DNA of 64,000 nt from Sutcliffiella horikoshii (GTDB lineage Bacteria > Bacillota > Bacilli > Bacillales > Bacillaceae_I), in contig KV440964.1 of NCBI GenBank assembly GCA_001636495.1, forward strand, positions 3,612,666 to 3,676,665, in the 5' to 3' direction. Each line of letters opens with the position of its first letter. Positions within the stretch are counted from its first letter, which is position 1. This document shows positions 60,252 to 64,000 of this stretch, one piece after another. A model generated the notes under the pieces. It saw only the letters and a list, made by a program, of their open reading frames with translations. It ran no database searches and was not told the origin of the DNA. A program made the translations under genes and the position numbers.

Positions 60252-61689
60252 TTTTTTCTCCCCTGCCTCTTAATCTCACGTTCCTTCTCTTATCGATTAA
60301 CTCTCCATCTTTCACCGTCCAGACCGTGTCAGAAAACTCGGAAACAATGTGCTCATCATGAGTGACCATTAAGATAGCTACTCCTGCTTCCTTTAATGCT
60401 TCCAACCATTCCAGCATGGCAAACGTGTTTCTGCTGTCCTGGCCGAATGTTGGTTCATCCAATAAAAGGATACTCGGTTTGTGTATAACAGCAGCCGCTA
60501 CGCTAAGCCGGCGCTTTTGCCCCATAGAAAGTTGATATGGATGATGATGGCGTACTTGGTCCAGGTGAAAAAGTGTCAGCAGTGACTCCACCCTTCCTTT
60601 TACCTCCACTTCGTCCACCTTCTTTAGACGAAGCGTATAGGCAATTTCCGCTTCCACAGACTTCGTAACAAACTGGAATTCAGGATTTTGGAAAACGAAG
60701 GTGATTAGGTCAGTTGGGATACTTTTGACCTTATTCCCATTGATTTCGAGTGTGCCTTCTGTCTTTAACAGCTTCATAAAAGATTCGAGCAACGTGCTTT
60801 TCCCGGCTCCATTTTCCCCGACAACGGAAATCCATTCCCCCATACGAATCTCCGCTTCCTCCACATAAATCTTTTTCTCCTTGCCGCGGAAGCCTGAAAG
60901 TTTTTTCACTTTTAATACCGTTTCACTCCCCGCATTATGCTTGGAGAAGTGCTTTCTTGTTTTCAAGTAATCCTCCCACGCACCTGGGTACCATATGCCA
61001 TATTCCTTTAAAAGGGAAAGCGACGTGCGGATAATATCTTCCGTTTTCCCATCAACGATAATATTTCCAGCGTCATCCAACGCGATGATTCTGTCCACAA
61101 AGTCCAGCAATTGCTCCACTTTATGCTCCACGATAATAACTGTTTTATCATCAGCCACTTTCTTAATGGTATCCCAAACTTCCCTGGTACCTTCTGGATC
61201 TAATAACGCAGTCGGCTCATCCAAAAAGAGTACATCTGGCTCCATCAAGAGAACGGAAGCAATGGCAAGCCGCTGCTTCATGCCTCCTGAGAGTTGCTGG
61301 ATTTTCAAGTGGGAATCTGGCAAGTCCAACCCCACCATATCAATTGCTTCTGCAATTCTTCTCCTCATCTTCTCCCTTGGAACTGCGAGGTTCTCTAGGA
61401 CAAATGCAAGCTCTTCATCCACATAGGGCATACAAAACTGTGCATCCGGATCTTGGAAAACATATCCCCATGAATTGGGCAAAAGCTGATCTTTCACAAT
61501 CATCGGCACTTCTACCACATTCGGAATGAGCCCTGCCAAAACTTGGATGAGCGTGGATTTCCCACCACCTGAGGGGCCAAGGATCAATACCTTCTCCCCT
61601 TTCCTGATCTTGAGGGATAAGTCTTCAAATAACTTTTCTCCACCCGGGTATTTCAGTCTTAAATGGTTTAATTGTATGATTGGTTCCAT
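60232..61689 (-). CDS. ykoD: ECF transporter double ATPase (YkoD-like)
   Basis: 485-aa protein with two ABC ATPase domains. Domain 1: GPSGGGKST, LSGGMKQRLAIA, VLFLDEPTALLDPE. Domain 2: GENGAGKST, LSMGQKRRLSVA, ILLLDEPTFGQD. Energises uptake of thiamine or its HMP precursor by family context; a YkoF gene is not present in this operon. Confidence 0.88.
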   Translation of the reverse strand: MEPIIQLNHLRLKYPGGEKLFEDLSLKIRKGEKVLILGPSGGGKSTLIQVLAGLIPNVVEVPMIVKDQLLPNSWGYVFQDPDAQFCMPYVDEELAFVLENLAVPREKMRRRIAEAIDMVGLDLPDSHLKIQQLSGGMKQRLAIASVLLMEPDVLFLDEPTALLDPEGTREVWDTIKKVADDKTVIIVEHKVEQLLDFVDRIIALDDAGNIIVDGKTEDIIRTSLSLLKEYGIWYPGAWEDYLKTRKHFSKHNAGSETVLKVKKLSGFRGKEKKIYVEEAEIRMGEWISVVGENGAGKSTLLESFMKLLKTEGTLEINGNKVKSIPTDLITFVFQNPEFQFVTKSVEAEIAYTLRLKKVDEVEVKGRVESLLTLFHLDQVRHHHPYQLSMGQKRRLSVAAAVIHKPSILLLDEPTFGQDSRNTFAMLEWLEALKEAGVAILMVTHDEHIVSEFSDTVWTVKDGELIDKRRNVRLRGRGEKNAVGAL

Positions 61690-61701
61690 CTCTGCGCCTC
61701 C

Positions 61702-62283
61702 CTATTGCCTTAAGGAATCATAATCTTCCTTGCTCACCGGTCTAAGAAGAGTTGTGACTCCCGTTGCCTCTAGTGCTTTTACAAGTGCATAGGCCAGTAC
61801 GCCCGCTATTAGAGCCGCTCCGATCAATCGGAAAGAGATCAACAATGTCACATTCCACCATACATAATCAAACAGATATCCTCTAAAAAGATCCAGAAGA
61901 AGCGAACCTACACCTGCCGCCACTCCCGCAAGCGATGCAACAAGCAAATCAAAACGCTTGTAACGGAAAGCCATGAAGACCAATTCAGCAAAAAGCCCTT
62001 GTATAACCCCATATATCAGCACCATCAACCCATATTCCGATCCTACCAAAAATTCACCTGATGCAGCCGCCACTTCTGCAAGAAAAGCGACACCAGCTTT
62101 CCTAATCAGTAGATAAGCAACCGTCGCGGCAATGAACCACATGCCATATGTTAATTCTTGAAGCTGCAGGCCGAATGGCGCCAACACGTTGTAAACCGGA
62201 GCCCATATTTTATAAACAATCCCGAATACCAATGCAATAATGACCGTCACCAATATATCTGTAAGCTTTAATCCCTTGTTCAT
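61702..62283 (-). CDS. ykoE: ECF transporter substrate component (YkoE-like)
   Basis: 193-aa membrane protein with about six helices; the N-terminus LKLTDILVTVIIALVFGIVYKIWAPVYN is the YkoE pattern. Expected ligand is thiamine or hydroxymethylpyrimidine. Sits between tenA and ykoD under the second TPP riboswitch. Confidence 0.86.
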   Translation of the reverse strand: MNKGLKLTDILVTVIIALVFGIVYKIWAPVYNVLAPFGLQLQELTYGMWFIAATVAYLLIRKAGVAFLAEVAAASGEFLVGSEYGLMVLIYGVIQGLFAELVFMAFRYKRFDLLVASLAGVAAGVGSLLLDLFRGYLFDYVWWNVTLLISFRLIGAALIAGVLAYALVKALEATGVTTLLRPVSKEDYDSLRQ

Positions 62284-62295
62284 AAAAATGCCCCC

Positions 62296-62979
62296 CTAGG
62301 CCTTCACTGCCGTTTCTACTACCGGCCACTTCTCCAATGTGTAAGCCATTTCCCAGAAGGAATATTCATACTGGCTGCTGATAATGAAATACTCTAGCAT
62401 TCTAGCTTTCTCTTCTTCTGTAGCTTTCTCAGCCAGTTCATCCAATCTATTGATTTGCTCTTCCACAAGCTCCTTGAACCATTCCCCACCATAAGCTGCA
62501 ATCCACTCCTGATAGATTGGTTCAGCCGGAGTGCAGTCTTTTAATCTCTCACCAATTTCATAATATAGCCAGTAGCAAGGAAGCAGTGCTGCAATCACTT
62601 CTCCCAACCCACCGGTCAATACAGCACGATACATATGGGAAGTATAAGCGTGTGCGGTCGGAGCTGCCTGGAATGCCGCCTTTTCTGCCTCTGTCACCCC
62701 TAGACGTTTTGAAAAATTTTCGTGCAGGGATAATTCTGCTTCATATGTACCTTGCGCATGTGCTGCTAGTCTTGCTGTCGTTTGTAAATCAAAAGCCTTT
62801 GCTCCCGCATATGCTTGAACTTTTGCAAAATGGCTTAAATAATAGGCATCCTGCAGTACATAATATTTAAACGACTCCAATGATAAAGTTCCATCTGCTA
62901 TCCCTTTTACAAATGGATGATGGAAGCTCGCCTCCCAAATGTGATCCGCTTTTTCTCTTACAAGTTGTGAAAATTTCAT
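62296..62979 (-). CDS. tenA: Aminopyrimidine aminohydrolase TenA (thiaminase II)
   Basis: 227-aa all-helical enzyme that salvages pyrimidine from degraded thiamine. N-terminal FHHPFVKGIADGTL, YYVLQDAYYLSHFAK, catalytic Cys in ALLPCYWLYYEIG, and the C-terminal Glu region FWEMAYTLEKWP. First gene of tenA-ykoEDC, just after a TPP riboswitch terminator. Confidence 0.93.
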   Translation of the reverse strand: MKFSQLVREKADHIWEASFHHPFVKGIADGTLSLESFKYYVLQDAYYLSHFAKVQAYAGAKAFDLQTTARLAAHAQGTYEAELSLHENFSKRLGVTEAEKAAFQAAPTAHAYTSHMYRAVLTGGLGEVIAALLPCYWLYYEIGERLKDCTPAEPIYQEWIAAYGGEWFKELVEEQINRLDELAEKATEEEKARMLEYFIISSQYEYSFWEMAYTLEKWPVVETAVKA

Positions 62980-63011
62980 TCTCCATTCCTCCTAAAATTG
63001 TTAGTAAATGC

Positions 63012-63051
63012 AAAAAACCACCTTCCTCGCTTGCGCAAAGAAGGTGGTGAA
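63012..63051 (-). terminator. Terminator of the tenA-operon TPP riboswitch
   Basis: CACCACCTTCTTTGCGC / GCGAGGAAGGTGG arms, then TTTTTTGC on the minus strand. Confidence 0.85.
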
Positions 63052-63092
63052 TTCACTAGTACAGCTAAACATAATAAGTATAGTGTTTCGAC

Positions 63093-63185
63093 CCCACTTC
63101 CCTACGCTGGTGTTAACCAGATCAGGTTCTAAGAGTCTTGAAGTCACACTTCAATCTCAGCCTTATAAAGGCACCCCTAGTGGTA
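63093..63185 (-). promoter_or_regulatory. TPP riboswitch upstream of tenA-ykoEDC
   Basis: Minus strand: CACTAGGGGTGCC, GGCTGAGATT, GAACCTGATCTGGTTAACACC, GCGTAGGGAAGTGGGG. Canonical Thi-box with a terminator downstream. Confidence 0.96.
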
Positions 63186-63261
63186 GATTCGTATAAAGTT
63201 GTCGGAAAGCAATTTCTGATACCTATCTTAATCAGCTTTTTCCATTTTGTCAAAGAATAAT

Positions 63262-64000
63262 TTACACGGTAGCGGAATTCTCCAATCCTTCAGGCGCCTC
63301 TTCCTCCTCTGTAGCATGTTTCGGCAAAGTAAACATATAAAACAATCCGACAAACAACAAGCAACCACCGACAAGAAGGTGAAGCACTTCCACCGTAAGC
63401 ATTTTTTGAAAAGTCAGTGCTATGATTCCAAGAGTAATGGATTGAGATAACATCATTAATGGAGTAATCCAACCCTGTACTCTACCCATCATTTTAGGAT
63501 CTACAATCCTAGGTAACCAACCACCTATTCCAATATTGACAAAAGGCAGACCTAGGCCAATTAAAGCAGTAAATGCTAAATAGTAATACATATCCGGACT
63601 ATATCCACTAGCTACGACAAATGCTCCAGAAACACCCAAACCAATTATGACCATTTGATACAGCTTCAGCTTCTTCGCCATCATAGAAGCAACAATACTT
63701 CCAACCAAAACCGAGATGCCAAATACTACTCCCATCACCATCATGAGCTGCTCATAGTCTGTTGGAGCAAGTTTATATTTAAGTATATAGGCTGGCATGA
63801 CGGAGAGCCCCCCGTTCACAATTCCAAAAACAAAGAAACCAATGATAAGGTAGATCAGCAAAGGATTTTTCAAAATATAAAGCATCCCATCTTTAAAGTC
63901 ATTTGCCACAAATTTAACATTAAGCTGATTCCACTTGTGTCGGCCATTTGGTAGGACAACAGTCTCTTCTAACTTACAAGCGCGAATTAGTATCGCACTG
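63262..64000 (-). CDS. MFS transporter, C-terminal part (cut by window edge)
   Basis: The frame stays open from the stop at 63262 to the window end, so the gene starts outside. The visible 245 residues hold about six helices after a cytoplasmic stretch (KLEETVVLPNGRHKWNQLN), the C-terminal half of a 12-helix major-facilitator protein. The GTG at 63909 would remove a conserved linker and is not the start. No close function; it follows the thi genes without a regulatory link. Confidence 0.75.
   Translation of the reverse strand, partial: SAILIRACKLEETVVLPNGRHKWNQLNVKFVANDFKDGMLYILKNPLLIYLIIGFFVFGIVNGGLSVMPAYILKYKLAPTDYEQLMMVMGVVFGISVLVGSIVASMMAKKLKLYQMVIIGLGVSGAFVVASGYSPDMYYYLAFTALIGLGLPFVNIGIGGWLPRIVDPKMMGRVQGWITPLMMLSQSITLGIIALTFQKMLTVEVLHLLVGGCLLFVGLFYMFTLPKHATEEEEAPEGLENSATV

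Noticed and set aside
1-64000. tRNA, rRNA, insertion sequences or prophage
   Set aside because: I saw no cloverleaf with conserved TTCGA loop, no rRNA sequence and no transposase, integrase or phage structural gene. Absence is by eye only.

Overview
This 64-kb window is chromosomal DNA from a low-to-moderate-GC, endospore-forming Bacillaceae (Bacillus sensu lato). It carries a small acid-soluble spore protein, spore-coat-type YheC/YheD proteins, YjcZ-type micro-proteins, AGGAGG-type ribosome binding sites and frequent TTG/GTG starts. Gene order largely follows the hmoB-ecs-hit-serC-trpP-hpr-prsA-yha-yhe stretch of Bacillus subtilis, but with local insertions and duplications, so it is probably not the B. 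subtilis group itself. I saw no rRNA, tRNA, prophage, transposase or cas gene.

Layout. 1-4.1 kb: haem monooxygenase, liaFSR-type cell-envelope stress system (no liaIH beside it) and a PAP2 phosphatase. 4.2-8.7 kb: M20 amidohydrolase and ecsABC. 8.7-9.3 kb: a non-coding stretch with diverged direct repeats, possibly an unannotated RNA. 9.3-17.8 kb: hit, serC, trpP, yhaH, hpr, yhaI, small membrane proteins, two tandem 28-residue YjcZ-like genes, prsA and the short gene yhaL. 17.8-31.6 kb: yhaM, an MFS pump, yhaN/yhaO (Rad50/Mre11-like pair), yhaP/yhaQ ABC exporter, yhzD, yhaR, a hot-dog protein, hemZ and a HAD protein. 31.7-38.9 kb: yheA, yheB, four tandem ATP-grasp YheC/YheD paralogues and yheE. 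39-44 kb: PucR-type regulator, msmX, an SASP gene, DUF805, an FAD oxidoreductase and a 21-nt tandem repeat. 44-51 kb: tcyABC-type cystine importer and a bmrCD-type ABC exporter preceded by a leader peptide with an attenuator. 51-53 kb: csp and hmp. 53.8-63.2 kb: thiamine supply, with two TPP riboswitches driving tenI-thiOSGFDE and tenA-ykoEDC. The window ends inside an MFS gene.

The most unusual content lies between genes. Eleven copies of a roughly 125-135-bp element (three sequence subtypes, both orientations) sit in intergenic gaps. Their paired arms change together between copies, which points to selection on a folded RNA or single-stranded DNA rather than on primary sequence. Subtype-2 and subtype-1 copies recur as back-to-back pairs, one copy carries a 60-nt insertion in a hairpin loop, and one lies inside the thiamine operon leader. 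Further non-coding structure includes a 52-bp tandem repeat whose units are hairpins, a 21-nt tandem repeat, a second two-unit 52-bp repeat, a hairpin that could be both terminator and ribosome-site blocker, and the bmrCD attenuator.

Functional links: the thiamine genes form salvage (TenA, YkoEDC), thiazole synthesis (ThiO, ThiS, ThiG, ThiF, TenI), pyrimidine phosphorylation (ThiD) and coupling (ThiE). Hpr, Ecs and PrsA belong to the secretion and stationary-phase control group known from B. subtilis. Functional names rest on reading motifs and remembered family features; no database search was run.
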